The notes: a model not told the origin generated them from the sequence alone. Counted from the first letter of the stretch, positions 45,985 to 58,312 are shown. The stretch: 64,000 nt of DNA from Dromaius novaehollandiae (GCF_036370855.1 NC_088111.1:21735501-21799500); one strand, 5' to 3'. Numbers and translations are program-made.

Positions 45985-46927
45985 TTATATCTTTTTCAGC
46001 TCAGCTATACTTTTGATCAGGACACCTTTGACTTCTTTATTTCTCAAGCTGTAAACCATGGGGTTTAACATGGGAATTACGGCTGTGTGTATGATAGCCA
46101 GAATTTTCTTAGTGTCTTGTGAAAAAATGGATCTGGGCCGTAAGTAAATCAAACTCCCACTCCCATAATACAGTTTTACAACAATAAGGTGTGAAGAACA
46201 AGTGGAGAAGGTCTTTTGTCTGCCTTCTGCAGAGGAAATCTTCAGAATGTTGGAGATGATGCAGATATAGGATAAAAGGATAAAACAAAATGGTGTGAGG
46301 ATGACAAGGACTGTTGCTGTAACTGTCTGCATTTCATATGAAGAGGTGTCAGTGCAGGAAAGCATAATGAGTGGGGGAATATCGCAGAAGAAGTAGTGAA
46401 TCTTGTTGGGCCCACAAAATGGCAGTGTGAACACCCAAGCTGTCTGCACCACAGACACCACATTACCACTCAAGCATGACAGCAGGACTAGAGAAAGACA
46501 AACTCTTCTATTCATAACAACTGCATATCTAAGTGGGTTGCATATGGCCACATAACGGTCGTAGGCCATGGCTGCCAAGAGGTAGCATTCTGTGGCTGTC
46601 AAGAAAATCGCAGAGTAGAGCACAGCCCATGTAGGAAATGCTCCTCTCCTTTGACAGAAAGCTTACCAGCATCTTGGGAACAACAACTGAGGCTGTGGTG
46701 ATATCCAGGAAGGACAGGACCCGGAGGAAGAAGTACATGGGCGTACGAGGGGTGGGGTGCACTGTGACAATGAAGATGAGAAGGTTCCCAGTGACAGTGA
46801 TGGTGTAAATCAGGCAGAATGTGAAGAACAGCAAGTTCTGAAGTTCTGTGTGGCTAGACAATCCAGAGAGGACAAATTCAGTCAGCAGAGTGTGATTTCT
46901 CAGTTCTGATCCCTCAGTTGACTTCAT
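45985..46927 (-). pseudogene. Olfactory receptor, family-10-like, broken by one small deletion
   Basis: Nearly full-length odorant receptor in two frames. The first part, from an ATG at 46927 (an in-frame ATG also lies at 46969), has an N-glycosylation site NHT, LTEFVLSGLSS, TM1 with GNLLIF, PRTPMYFFLRVLSFLDI and ISYMGCA. The second frame then carries LYSAIFLTATECYLLAAM, AYDRYVAICNPLRY, CGPNKIHYFFCDIPPL, a KTFSTCSSHL form of the HKAFSTC motif, PMLNPMVYSLRNKEVKG and a stop at 45985. The frame changes at about 46625, where roughly 8 bases are missing between TM3 residues GCA and LYSA compared with the usual spacing. No other lesion is seen. NPLRY and CGPNKIHYFFCD resemble OR family 10A. A seven-membrane odorant receptor of olfactory neurons if intact. 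Confidence 0.92.
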
Positions 46928-46969
46928 CTGGGAGGAATCAAATAGACAGACTTTCAGAGGCATAGTCAC

Positions 46970-49364
46970 ACCACTGAGATCAGGGCACTTCAGCTAGTTA
47001 CTGCAGCTAAGAGTTTCTTGGAAATCCCTGGAGAGTCACTGGAAAGAAGAGTGCAACTCTAGAGCTGGCTTAGCTAAGCAAAGTAAAAAGACAATGTCTG
47101 TATATGCTGAAAAAGTGTAACATTACTGGTCTCTAAGTTTTGTAACTTAGGGTAATGAACAAAGCATGCAAGTATTAGGAACTGGCATTTGGTGGCTGAC
47201 TCCCATAGCTGGGTAGGGTTAATTTCTGTGAACTTTTGTTCCCCTAGAACGTCAGGTCTGTAGTCCCAGATTGTTCCACAGGCTGCTTCTGCATTGCAGT
47301 GAGGCATCCAGCTACCTCAAGGAGCAGTGACATCGCTCCTCTTAGAAACATCTGCTTGTGCGCTGATGGGACCTTTTTCTCTCTACTAACTGGACAGCAG
47401 GCTGGCAGCCCTTCTCCAAGACTGAAGTTAGCTTAGAGGAACATAACCTTAAGCAAAAGTCAGAGAAGCTCTGGCTATGGGAGGCTTTGGCTCACATTAA
47501 CAGCCTCTCCCAACAGCCAGTGGGACAGAAATACTTCAAAGAGCCCAACTCCAAAGAAAGCACACCCAGATGGAGCCACTGGAAACTGGGAGAGGAGAGA
47601 TCGGCTCCTGTCGTTGGAGGAAAGCCCAGCTGACAGCTGAAATACCCACAAACCAAAGACAAAACAAAACAAGAAAACATATTCTGCCTATTGTCTAGCA
47701 AAGGAAGAAGGAATAATTAAAGGGAAAGACACCCATGGAGAAAACTAAAGGATAAAGCTCAGCAATATCTGCTTTGTTGGTCACTTCAGCTCAGTACCCT
47801 GATTAGTACCTCTTTGTGTGTGCTGCAGGTGGGATATTCGTGCAGGCATGTTGGTGCCAGCCATGGCAACTTTGTTTTCTCTTACTGAACAGAATGGGAA
47901 ACTGATGCTTAGAAAGGGAAAAGAAATGTCTGCCACAGAGGAGAAAATGGTTATTAATTCAGAGTTCTCAGGCTCATCCTCTCTTACTCAAGGGGCAACC
48001 AGCCACTTTACTATCTCTAGGCATGTAATGTACCAGTAAATCTCTAGGCATGGGATGTGCTTTTGTACAAAAAAATGATATCAGGGTGAGGGGAAATATC
48101 TTTTTCTCTTTGGACATATGATGTGGTCATTAGGCCACAGCACATAGAGGAGCACACATCATCGGAAAGAGCAATGTCGATGAAGCTTTCATGAGCCAGT
48201 TATTCTTGCTACAGACTTAATCCAGCTTCTCTGCCTTGTGTAACGTAACTCACATGAGGTGTCTGTTTTGTCAGTGGGTTTTCTATCATGAACATGGAAG
48301 TGAAAGCTATGGAGGTTCCAGCTACAGATAACTTAGGTTACAAGTGCAATAAGGAAACTCATAATGTTTTTAGGCATTTAAAAATCCAACATATTCGAAG
48401 GAGAATCTTTGTGGATTTGATTGCTTCCATTGACACAGAAATGAAAGAAGAGTAAGCCACTTGAAGGTCCAAAGTTTCATGGAAACCTCATTATAGCCTA
48501 TTTTCCTCTCATAACAGAGAGAAGAACATGAAAAAAAAATCACTGTAATATGTAATGGCACATAGTCACAGTACTTTTCTTAGTTTATCTGACTGATGTA
48601 AATAAAATTGACTGTGCTCTTTGCTTCCTTACAAAAAATTTATCCTATTATACTGGGCATTAGCTGTTATTTAAAGTTAATAAAATCCATAGCAGTCATT
48701 GTTAAACTGACAGGCTAGTATTTCATTACCTAACACAGAGCATCTAATGCAGAGCACCTATCACTTTCTGTATTCTTTGTTTTGTGGATATGAGGAGGTA
48801 TATGTTTGGGGATTAGGTTTTTCTTGGATTTGTTTTGTGTATTATTTCTATATTTGTAAACACAATAATCATTTCGAAGTAAGTATCTTACCTTTAGCAG
48901 TTTTGTCATCCAGTACCTCCAAAGAGGATTATGCAAATTTCACTAGAAATGGTTTCTTTGTTTTCTTGCATTAGGGACAGTCTTGGGCTGATGATTTCTG
49001 TAGACAGCTTATGTTGCAGATTTTAATTTGTATTTTAAATATAGATACTCTGCTGCCACAGCTTGAATAACCTGTGGCATTAGAATATGAATTCCCTTCC
49101 ATGAAACATCAGTCACTATTCCTTCTAAGCATCATAAACAGAATTCATCTTCCTTTCAAAGATATCTTAACATCAGTTGCTGAAGACTGACCTCATAGAG
49201 ACGAAAAGGCATTTGTTAAAGTAACTTCAATGTAATTGAATTGGATGCAACTGAAAAGGAGGATTCTTCTGTGTGTCTGTGTTTTGGCCAAGAAGAAAAA
49301 CAGAGCTGCCTCTGAGATATGACTCATTCTAGGTTTAATATACTCTCTTGACATTACCAACTCT
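46970..49364. other. Intergenic DNA, no gene recognised
   Basis: Contains the sequence upstream of the OR at 46927. A non-coding 5' exon could lie here as in other OR genes, but none can be identified. AT-rich with no recognisable frame. Confidence 0.4.
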
Positions 49365-50850
49365 CTTATGGGTAGGATTCATTTCAGCTAGTTTTGGAAA
49401 TGTTCCACTGCTTGACCACCCTCGCTGTAAAAGCAGTTTATTCTTCTTTTTTAAATAGAATTTCTTGTATTTCTATTTGTGCCCATTGCCTCCTGTTCGT
49501 TTACTGCTAAGAAGAATCTGGCTCCTTCTTCTCTCCTATCAAGTATTTAGACACATTGCTAAGATTCCCCAAGTCTTCTCTTCTTCAGGCTAAACAATGC
49601 CAGCTCTCTCAGCCTTTCCTCATATGAGAGGCTCCAGTCTCTTCAGCATCTTTGTGGCATTCTGCTGGACTTGCTCCAGTATGTCCATGACTCTTTCTAC
49701 TACAGACCCCAGAACTGGACACAGAACTGCAGATGTAGTCTCACCAGCACTGAGGAAAAAGCAAAAATCGTCTCCTTCAACCTGCTAGTGATGCTCTTCT
49801 TAATGCAACCCTGGATACGTTGGCCTTCTTTGCCACAAGGACACGTTGCTGGCTTGTGTCCAACTTGGTGGCCAACAGAACACCTAGGCCCTTTTCTGAA
49901 AAGCTGCTTTCCAATTAGTTGGCCCCCAGCCTGTACTCATGCACGGGGTTATTCTTCTCCAGGTACAGGACTTTGCAGTTCCCATTGCTGAAATTCATGA
50001 GGTTCCTCTCTGCCCATTTTTTTCCAGCCAGAATAGCAGTGCGACCATGTGGTGTATCAGCCACTCCCCATTTTGTGTTACCTGAAAACTTGTTGAGGGT
50101 GCACTTGGCCTCATCTGCCAGGTCATTAAGGAAGATGCTAAACAGTTTTGAACCCACTAACCACCCCTGGGGTACACCACTAGTGACTGGCCTCCAGCTG
50201 GACTTTTTGCTGCTGATCACAACCCTATGGGCTCAGCAGTTCAGCCAGGTTTTAATCCACATCACTGACCACTTATCTAGCCTGTACATCATTAGCCTGT
50301 CTATGAGGGCATTATGAGAGACAGCTTCAGAAGCCTTACTGAAGTTGAGATAAACAGCATCCACTACTCCCCCTTCATTCAACAAGCCAGTCATCTCATC
50401 AGAGAAGGCTGTCAGGTTGACCGCTAATGATCACATTCCTTTCCTTCATGTGCCTGGAAATGGTATCCAGGATTAGCTGCTCCATCACCTTCCCAGGGAT
50501 TGACATGAGGCTGACTAGTCTGTAGTTTACTGGGTCCTCCTTGCCTTTTTCGAAGATTGGAGTGACATTGTTTTCTTCCATTCCTCAGAAGCCTCTCACA
50601 ATCACCATGGTCTTTCAAAGGTAATAGAGAGTGGCTTCACAATAACTTTAACTACTTTCCTCAGCCCATGGCTTGTGTATGTCCAGTTTGTTTAAATGTT
50701 CCCTAATATGAGTCTTCTCCATTAAGCCTGTCTGCCTTGCTCCTGTCTTTAACTCTGGTCTCAGAAGCTTGAGATTCTTCAAGGCCAGTGTTACCAGTAA
50801 AAACTGAGGTGAAGAAAGCACTGAGTACCCCGCCCTTTTCCATGTCCTTT
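49365..50850 (-). mobile_element. Antisense CR1, RT through 3' UTR
   Basis: On the minus strand, from 50850 downward, it reads the RT portion NVTPIFEKGKEDPVNYRLVSLMSIPGKVMEQLI as separate matches, GVPQGWLVGSKLFSIFLNDL, WAERNLMNFSNGNCKVLYL, then the CR1 3' UTR to about 49365. Stops and frameshifts make it inactive. About 1.5 kb remains. Confidence 0.9.
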
Positions 50851-50867
50851 GTCATACCTTCCTCTTT

Positions 50868-50990
50868 CCTTCTTTTACTTTATTCCTTCTCCCTCCCTTC
50901 CTTCCCTTCCTTCCATCCCTTCCTTCCCTTCTTCCCTTTGCCTCACCTTCCCTTCCCTTCCTCTCCCTCCACTTCCCTTCCTTCCTTTCA
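50868..50990. repeat. Pyrimidine-rich CCTT tract
   Basis: Degenerate CCTTCC, CCCTTCC and CTCCC repeats directly upstream (minus sense) of the antisense CR1. Confidence 0.85.
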
Positions 50991-52396
50991 AACCCCTAGA
51001 GTCAGTGGTCATTTTTGGTTAATTATGGTAGCTGGAAAAAGAAGAAGAAGAAGAAAAAAGATCAGAATTATTGTAATTCAAACTGTATTTGCTACCAGGC
51101 TGAAAAAGCTTTTTGCTGTCTAAAGGCAGGTGAGATGGATCTCACTCCATGACACTATAGCAACAGGTGTACTAAAAACAATAGTTCTCTCTTGCTTTAT
51201 CTTATTCTATATTGTTCTTTATTTTTCTTTGTAAAACAAATAAGTAAATTTATATAAAGTTTTACTCTGAAATGTCCACTGTTTGGATTGTATAATTTTT
51301 CTCAGTAATTCAGAGAGTAGTGAATTCAGCAATTCCTCAGTACTGAGGAAGACCCAGCAAAAACTTGCTATTCTGTAAGTACTCTAAATGCTGCTTCTTC
51401 AGCACCAGGAACATATGCTTGAGTTTTAAACTTACATAGTTTAGAAAGACACATTCACTATTATCACCAACACTGAATCCCAGTACCTAGATGGCATAAG
51501 AGATCTGAAAATCACACACTATTTAGCTTAAACATTAAACTATCCAGCAGCTGCTTGCCTATGTAGAGTATTGCACAATGATGACTTTTATCACAGTTCT
51601 ATTCCCAACTCAGAGTATTTATGTTCCATATACAGTTCAAAGCTCTGGCAGAAATAATCGCGATGGCCGAAGATGGTTCAAATCAACATATTACTGCAGT
51701 TCATTAGCAAAATTAGGAGGAATATAAAATCATGAAAGCAGCTAGACCTGTACAGAAGCAAAAATTTCTGTATCATTCTATTTGATGCAGTTGAATAGCC
51801 CCTATTCTGGGCATAATATCCATCTTCACTTTCAGATGGAAATGCTTAATTTAGAGAGATGAAACACTCTGTATATTGACTAGATTAGGACTCAGACATC
51901 TGTAAGTAGGCATCTACAGTTATGTGCACATCCTAGGTTACATAAAATATCAGCTCAGGACTGATAGATAAGTCTAAAGACTAAGGGAAACCAATACCCT
52001 CCTGGAGCTGCAGCTGGAGGCTGAAGGAGATACAAAAGAGTATCCAAAATGAGACGCAATGGCTATCTTCAGGAAACTGAATTCCACCTGTGAGGACATG
52101 TGAGAAGTATCTCAATCCAAATATCTATGGTACTAATGTCAATATCTGGACTAATCACTATGCATCCTTCTAGAATCAATGAAGAAAAATGGGCACTTCA
52201 AAGACATTATTCACCTCTTGAGAGAGGGACAGTTCATCCTCTAGGCCTATGGAAGATGCTGACTTTTTAAATATATATTTGATGTCTAAAATTAGAAACA
52301 GACTTGAAGGAAGGAAAGTACAAATTGCTATAAAAAAAGAGCATAAGTACAAACTAAGTGTTTAGGCAGATGACGTCAAGCATTTTCAGCCACGTT
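50991..52396. other. Intergenic DNA with degraded repeat, no gene recognised
   Basis: 51790-52130 shares words with 59690-59910 and 40540-41140, for example CTGAATTCCA(C/T)CT and TAGGCATCTA, suggesting an old dispersed repeat. Confidence 0.4.
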
Positions 52397-52730
52397 TTAC
52401 AATACTTTTGACATCTTCCGCAAAGCTGCTTTTACCTCTTTGTTCCTCAATGTGTAGATAAAAGGGTTTAACAGCTGAGTTACGGTAGTGTTTAGGATGT
52501 TGACAATCTTGTTCATTTCCATTGAGGCTTGTTTAGAAGGTCTAACATAAAGAAAAATGGTGGAGCCATAGCAGATAATGACAACAACGAGATGGGCAGA
52601 GCAAGTCGAAAAAGCTCTGTAATGGACTTGCACTGTTAGGTTTCTGAGTATGGTGGAGATGAGATCAGGGACACCAAGCATGACCCAGGAATGACAAAAT
52701 GGAATATGCATTTCTGACCCTAACAGATTT
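52397..52730 (-). pseudogene. Olfactory receptor C-terminal fragment (TM5-TM7)
   Basis: The minus strand reads ISTILRN, YRAFSTCSAHLVVVIICYG, STIFLYVRPSKQAS, NTTVTQLLNPFIYTLRNKEVKAALRKM and stops at 52399-52397. These are the IC3, TM6 and TM7 signatures of a class II odorant receptor, most like the OR6/OR11 group in wording, which is inference. Nothing OR-like is visible upstream of about 52730, so the N-terminal two thirds are gone. Confidence 0.88.
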
Positions 52731-52915
52731 CAGTCAGTGTGTAAAGAGCACACTCCAAGGCTGCTCTAAAATATTCTGCTAGTCACCTGACTCCTTGTGA
52801 GATCCATAGGTGTCCTCTCTACACACAACTCCCTCACTGAAAGAGATGTGATGTTGGTGCCCCAGTCTGTAGACAAGGTTTGGACATGCCTTTCAGGCAG
52901 TAGCTTAACTAACAA

Positions 52916-54300
52916 CTAAAGTATACAAGCAACTACACAGTCAGTTATGACACATTTGCACACAAAACTGATCAGCCCAATGATGGCAAATAGTATAATG
53001 CATTTTCCCCATAGTCCTAAATTCAACAGAGGGTCACCGTCAGGGGGCTGTTCCATGCTGATTCTTTGGATCTTACATCTTGCAGTACTTAGAGTAGGCT
53101 CATCGTCTTGTGAGCATCAGGTTCCATGCGCTTACTGCAATGTTGTCAGTGTTCCAGCCACCGTCAGTGTACAGTGTCAGGGTAGAGAGCAGCAATGTGG
53201 CAGTTCCGTTCAGTACATTGATGAGGTCATGATTCTCTGGGTGAGAGTCTCGTAAAGGGAACATGGACACTTTCCCCTTTGATGAGTACCAGGTGGGTAT
53301 CTCCCGGCCCATCAGCAATACTTTCCTCTTCCAACTGTTTGGGAATATTCGGATCATGCACCCACACAGTGTACTCTGTAGACCCAAAAGGACTTGTCTG
53401 CTGGGTGGGCTGCAAGGAATCTACTTCCTGGATAGTGGGGACCCCTATTCATTTACATATCAGTTGGGCTATTTGGTCTCAATGTGTACATCACAGGGGT
53501 TGAGATCTGGTGTAACGAATGGCAACTTTCACCTCCTAAAGGTGGTTTCAATCAATGACACCCGCAACAATGCCCACCCCTTGGAGAGCTAAACTATTAC
53601 AGGGAACCAAGCAGCCATAATACCCTTGAGGTATGGCAGCCACCAACCCTGTACTCACAAAATGACAACTACCCGGTTTTACAGTTATTTCTTTGTGTAG
53701 CAATCACAGATCCAACTCTGCACTCCATGGCATGGTTTTCATGGGGGTGCAGCCATTGCACTCTAAGCACAGGCTGCCACTTCATGAACTCCCCTTTGAA
53801 ATGAGCATAGGGAGTAGAGCCATGCAGTAGGCAGTCATTGAAGCAGACCATTGCCTGACAAATGTTTTTACTCTAAACCATAAGGGTACCAGTAGGGGAC
53901 AATTTGCACAGCTGCTCTTTAAACTGCCAGTTCATTCACTCTATCAATCCCACCCCTTGTGGAGGATAGGGTGTATGATATCTCCAGGCTATTCTTCACT
54001 CTCTGGCCCAATTTTTAATGTCATTCCCTGTAAAATGAGTGCCCTGATCACTTTGGCTTTCCACTGGGGAACCATATAACCCAATCAAATCTTCTAATGC
54101 CTTAATGGTGTAAGCCTGGGTAACTGCAGCACAAAAGTGGGTGTACAGTAGACCAGAGGAGGTATCTACAGCAGTTGAGGCATATTTGTGTCGCTGACTC
54201 TCTGGTAAGAGTCCGATATAACCAATTTGCCACACCTCTCCAGGCTCTTGTCCTGGAGGAAAGCTTTCTCTGCCTCAGTCATTGTGGTGTCTCTCTGTTA
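52916..54300 (-). mobile_element. ERV-L-like provirus remnant, integrase and downstream region
   Basis: The minus strand encodes the integrase core: WQIGYIGLLPESQRHKY, VDTSSGLLYT with the first catalytic D, then SDQGTHFTGNDIKNW with the second D. A G-rich LIE(R)-like segment follows near 53940. The C-terminal part has YTVWVHDPN and VHVPFTRLSPRES at about 53390-53230. After it, at about 53035-52916, a hydrophobic stretch (GLWGKCIILFAIIGLISFV) resembles a membrane anchor. Frameshifts and stops are frequent. Wording fits class III (ERV-L) integrases. The upstream polymerase, gag and LTRs are not identified in place. The 54300-54880 stretch may hold more degraded pol. Confidence 0.8.
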
Positions 54301-54884
54301 TTCCACAGTCATCTGCACTGACTGACAGTCAGGCCAGTCTCTAGCTTTTCCTTTGACAGGGACAAGGTTGTATCTTCCTAGTGCACTTTGTTGACTCCAG
54401 TTCTCAATCCAATTAGTCTACACCCTGAGGAATAAGGAGATCTAGGTGGTCATCAAGAAAATAGGGCTCTGTCTTTGGCTCCAGATGTCATCTGCTTCCA
54501 GAGGTCATCTGTAACAAGGTCATTTCCAGCTCTGGAGCTGTGGCACTCACTTTCCTGTGGGTATATGACTGAGCAAGCCCAGCAACATCTAGAAGATGCA
54601 AGATGCCTATCTTTTCTTCCAAGGCCTCGTCACTGGTCTGTGACTCAGAGCTGCCCTTATAATTCCATTATTGTTCGTCTGCATCAGTTAGTAGAAAGTC
54701 ATATTTTTAGATTAACGGACTATTTAGGTTCATCCCTGATTACAGCTTCCTGCTTCTAGCAGGGTTGTGGATGGTTGGCAGAGATATGTCAGCTGCCACC
54801 CTCTTACTGGTGTTCCACAGATGCATGTTCAAACCACAGCAACAACATATTTTTCTGTAGTTTTTTTCCTTTATACTTCCTCTC

Positions 54885-55412
54885 TGTCAGGGCCTGGGCC
54901 CTGAGTGCCTTAATAAGCCTTAATGGCCCTGATCAGTCTCGCTTGGGTCCCTCACCTATACCCCCTACATATGGGTCTAGGATCTCCATTTAAGCTCTAA
55001 TCTGGGCCTTAAGTCCCTGTCTGAGCTTTGTCAGGGGAGTAACTGTCTCCAGCTTGACTTGAGCTTTGACTGGATGTGGACCCTGTTGACATGGACTCTG
55101 ACTTGGGATGAACTTCTTGAACCTGTCTCATTCTGTGGTCTTGCCTAGTGAGCACTGGACTGTTTCTGACCCTCATTACCATCAGCAGACGTGACCCTGA
55201 ACTGCAGATTGACTTCCTGGCTTGACCTTGGACCTGCCTCATCACCACGAACTTGCCTGATGATCTGGACACTTGGTTAATCCTAACTATCCTCCCTCAG
55301 TCTGTCTTACTTGGGCACTGTGGTGCTGAGCCCTGTTTGGCAAGGTCACTGCCCTGCCAGCTGTACTACTGCACTCAGCTCCCTGCCCCAAGGTTGCACC
55401 TTGCTGCTCCCT
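54885..55412 (+). mobile_element. LTR-like repeat, copy 4
   Basis: Starts TGTCAGGGCC, has CTTAATGGCCCTGATCAGT and CCATTTAAGCTC near the start, CCTGACC/TTGACC repeats in the middle with CTTCCTGGCTTGACCTTGGACC, TGATCTGGACACTTGG and a GCTGCTCCCTGTAA end. Same orientation and structure as the 20072 copy. Confidence 0.75.
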
Positions 55413-55657
55413 GTAACTCAGTAATGGAGAAAGGAAGATGTCTTGTAGAGAAGATATGAAACAATTGCTGTACCACCATGCTAGCTTCAGCAGTGTTGAT
55501 GGAACCTGCATCAACTTTATGTGAAACAGCCCATTCTAGATTTCTTTCTTCAAAAGCCTGTTTACCTGATCTTTGTACACCTACAAACTTGCCCTTTCTG
55601 ACTGCTAAATATGTTCCTAATTTAATTCTCTTTCTGTTGCAATATCTTCAGACAAGA
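55413..55657. other. Intergenic DNA, no gene recognised
   Basis: Short stretch between LTR-like repeat and pyrimidine tract. Nothing recognised. Confidence 0.4.
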
Positions 55658-55962
55658 ATGTCTGCCTGCCTGTCTGCCTTCCTATCTGCCTGCCTGCCTG
55701 CCTTCCTTCCTTTCCTCTTGCCATCTTTCCTGCCTTCCATCCTGCCTTCATTCCTGTCTTCCTGCCTTGCCTTTGCCTTGTCTTGTCTTGCCTTGCCTTC
55801 ACTTCCCTTCCCTTCTCTTACCTTACCCTACCCTGCCTGCCTTTCCATCCCTCACCTTCTCTTTCCTTCACCTTGCCTCACCTTGCCTCGCCTCCCCTCA
55901 CCACCCCTTCCCTCCCCTCGCCTCGCCTCCCCTCCCCTCCTCTTCCCTTCCCTTCCCTTGTA
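55658..55962. repeat. Long degenerate pyrimidine minisatellite
   Basis: The unit drifts along the tract from TGCC/TTCC types (CCTGCCTG) through CTTGCCTT, to CCTCACC and finally CCCTTCCC types. About 300 bases of one-strand pyrimidine bias. It explains the long P, L and S-rich frames found here. Confidence 0.9.
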
Positions 55963-58247
55963 AAATGTTATTTTGAGACTTGTGTCCTAGTTTACTGCAT
56001 ACAGTCCATGTCATAGAAAATATAGACTTTACCTGCCTCCGGATTTTTGATGACAGACGTGAAATTGTGCTGTTGATCAACATTTATAGCACATTTCACC
56101 ATTCCAGCCTTCTACTTCTCACATAAAACCATAGTCAAATATTTATTTATTTATTTATTTAATAGCCAGAGCCTTGTGCCTATGTAAGTTATTGTCAGAC
56201 CTATAAAGCAGTTTGCACTTCGGACACTTTATTCTTGCATCTGTCATCTGCAGAGCTGTGCAACAGGCAGAGCTGGCAACAGTATTTACAGCAATAGATA
56301 AGCTTCTACAATGTATGACAAACCTCACAAAAGTCTCTCACTCCAAATGTTTTCCTGACGTCCTTAACTCCATGAAAATATTTATTTAGTGAAAGCAGGA
56401 AACAGGTCTTGAAATATTAAGGCTGTCATTTGGTTTAAAAAATCCCCAGCTTTTCTTTTTCCCCCTTGGACAAGAGGATGACACACATATTAACATGTAG
56501 CAGATCCTTGAACAATGGCATCTCACTCCGTGTGATCTTCCTGTGCACAGACTACCCCAGTTTGTCATGTAGTTCCTTTGCACTGCATAATACACTCTTC
56601 ATTTGTTGGATTCCTTACTACTGTAAGCACTGTGAGACTCCCAGTGAAACAGAGATTATGACCCGCATTATTTAGGTCAGTCGAATAGTGCTTATTTTTG
56701 CCTATAATTTTAGAGTTGGGGATAGACTGCAGGGATTTGTGTACCCTCTCTCCAGCCAATTCTACAATGTCAGCCAGGAGGAAAGCCTGGTCAAAACACA
56801 ATACACTTCTGCTTTGTAGGTGACAACTGACCGATTCTAAAGATTTCCCTGTGTTCATATTGCTTATATTAATCTTGGGAGAACTGAAAGAGTTGTGGAT
56901 GCTGACAGCTTCAAGGCAGAGCTAAGAATAATCGCCAAATCACCAGCACTCCAAACAAATGTTTCAAGGCTCGTCTAAATTAGCAAATGTGTCCTCTTCT
57001 ACATATATCCTAACCCCAAAGTGCTGGATCTGCTGTTCCCTCTGCCAAACATTTCCATGGAAGACACAAGTTGTCTTGTCTCCCTTCTATGCTGCATTTG
57101 GGGGCAGACTTTCAAACTTCCCATCAGGGCTACGGAGTGCCAGCAGTGGCCTTTCCTGGGAAAGATCCACATCACAGACTAACAGTCTCTTGCACTGTAG
57201 GAGGGTGAAGTTTTGTGAAAGTCCCTTCCAGAGGATCACCTTCTGTCACAGAAGGAGTAGTGTTAACTGCTCCATTAGATTAAGAAAAGCAGTTGGCATT
57301 TGAGAAACCTTGTGGTAAACACAACCCCTCACCAACAAGATGTCTGTAGCGCTTCAAAATTTGTTTAGCAAAATTATCATCACTACCAGCACTTGCATGA
57401 ATACTAGAAAACAGACAAATGAATCCAGTGACAGGTGTCCCTGCTGTGTTATTTTATGTTTCACTTTGTAATCAGAAAATTTGTCTGTTGCATTGCTAGA
57501 GTATAGTTCTTGTTTAATTTAACTCCTTGTAACATTGACTTTTTAAAACCTGTCTTCATTAGAGTTTAAAATTTTGTTAACTTGTTACAAGGGTTTTTAA
57601 ACTCTTGTAAATAATTCTGTATAAAACTGCATTGGAATTAATAGACCGCCTACAATGAAGTCTGAACTAGTTATTCCAAAACTTCTTTACAGTTAGTGAA
57701 GAGAAATAGGCATGTCCCAGTTCTGATTCATCTGACCCTTTGATATACTGCCAACGCAAATTAAAAGAAACATTTTGAAGCAGGAGAAGAACAATAAAGT
57801 TGCTGAGTTTCTTTGTTTTGTACAGTTAGATGAGGGACTATGTTTCCAAGGTTCCAATTTTATGAGACGACTTTAGAGATAATTAAACATAAAAGCAGTA
57901 GAGGAAGGATTCAAGTCCTCTAACTTTAGCCATTTTAAAATTGGAGGGCTAATCTAATTTGTTATAAAAAAGGGTAAGTGCCTTCAAAGTATCCCGTTTC
58001 ATTAAATTCCTATGGTAAGATGGAAGGAATCACTTTCTGGAATTAGGTATATTTCTCAGTGCATTATAGATAATTTATTCTGCATATTCATAAAAGACAG
58101 AAAATGAGCTGAGATGAAGAGTTCTAGATCATGTCCTTCCATTCTGTACATTCTCAAATCAGAATGTCTGCACAGAATATGAGAAGTCAGAGGCTGAGGG
58201 TTCATTGATTTCCAAGAAGTATGAAGTTATCAGTCATCTAAATACAG
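55963..58247. other. Intergenic DNA, no gene recognised
   Basis: A short (ATTT)n occurs at 56140-56162. Open frames at 56565-56858 (minus) and 56959-57303 (plus) lack any signature. Confidence 0.4.
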
Positions 58248-58312
58248 TATTAACCATGGAGTCATGAAAAGAACGTTAGAAGAGACCTCTAGCAATCTCC
58301 TGAACCAAGAAT
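58248..58312 (-). mobile_element. Short CR1 3' end fragment, antisense
   Basis: The plus strand reads ACCATGGAGTCATGAAAAGAA, then AGAAGAGACCTCTAG.AATC, matching the reverse complement of the CR1 terminus (GATTCTATGAT .. GGTCCCTTCC). Too short to say more. Confidence 0.45.

Noticed and set aside
49919..50317. 132-codon plus-strand open frame
   Set aside because: Antisense of the CR1 reverse transcriptase on the minus strand.
52916..55412. LTR-like copy 4 as the 5' LTR of the ERV-L-like remnant
   Set aside because: It lies close to integrase with no room for gag and most of pol. Pairing would need a large deletion, and no second matching LTR is seen on the other side.
55478..55963. 161-codon P/L/S-rich open frame
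   Set aside because: Created by the pyrimidine minisatellite.
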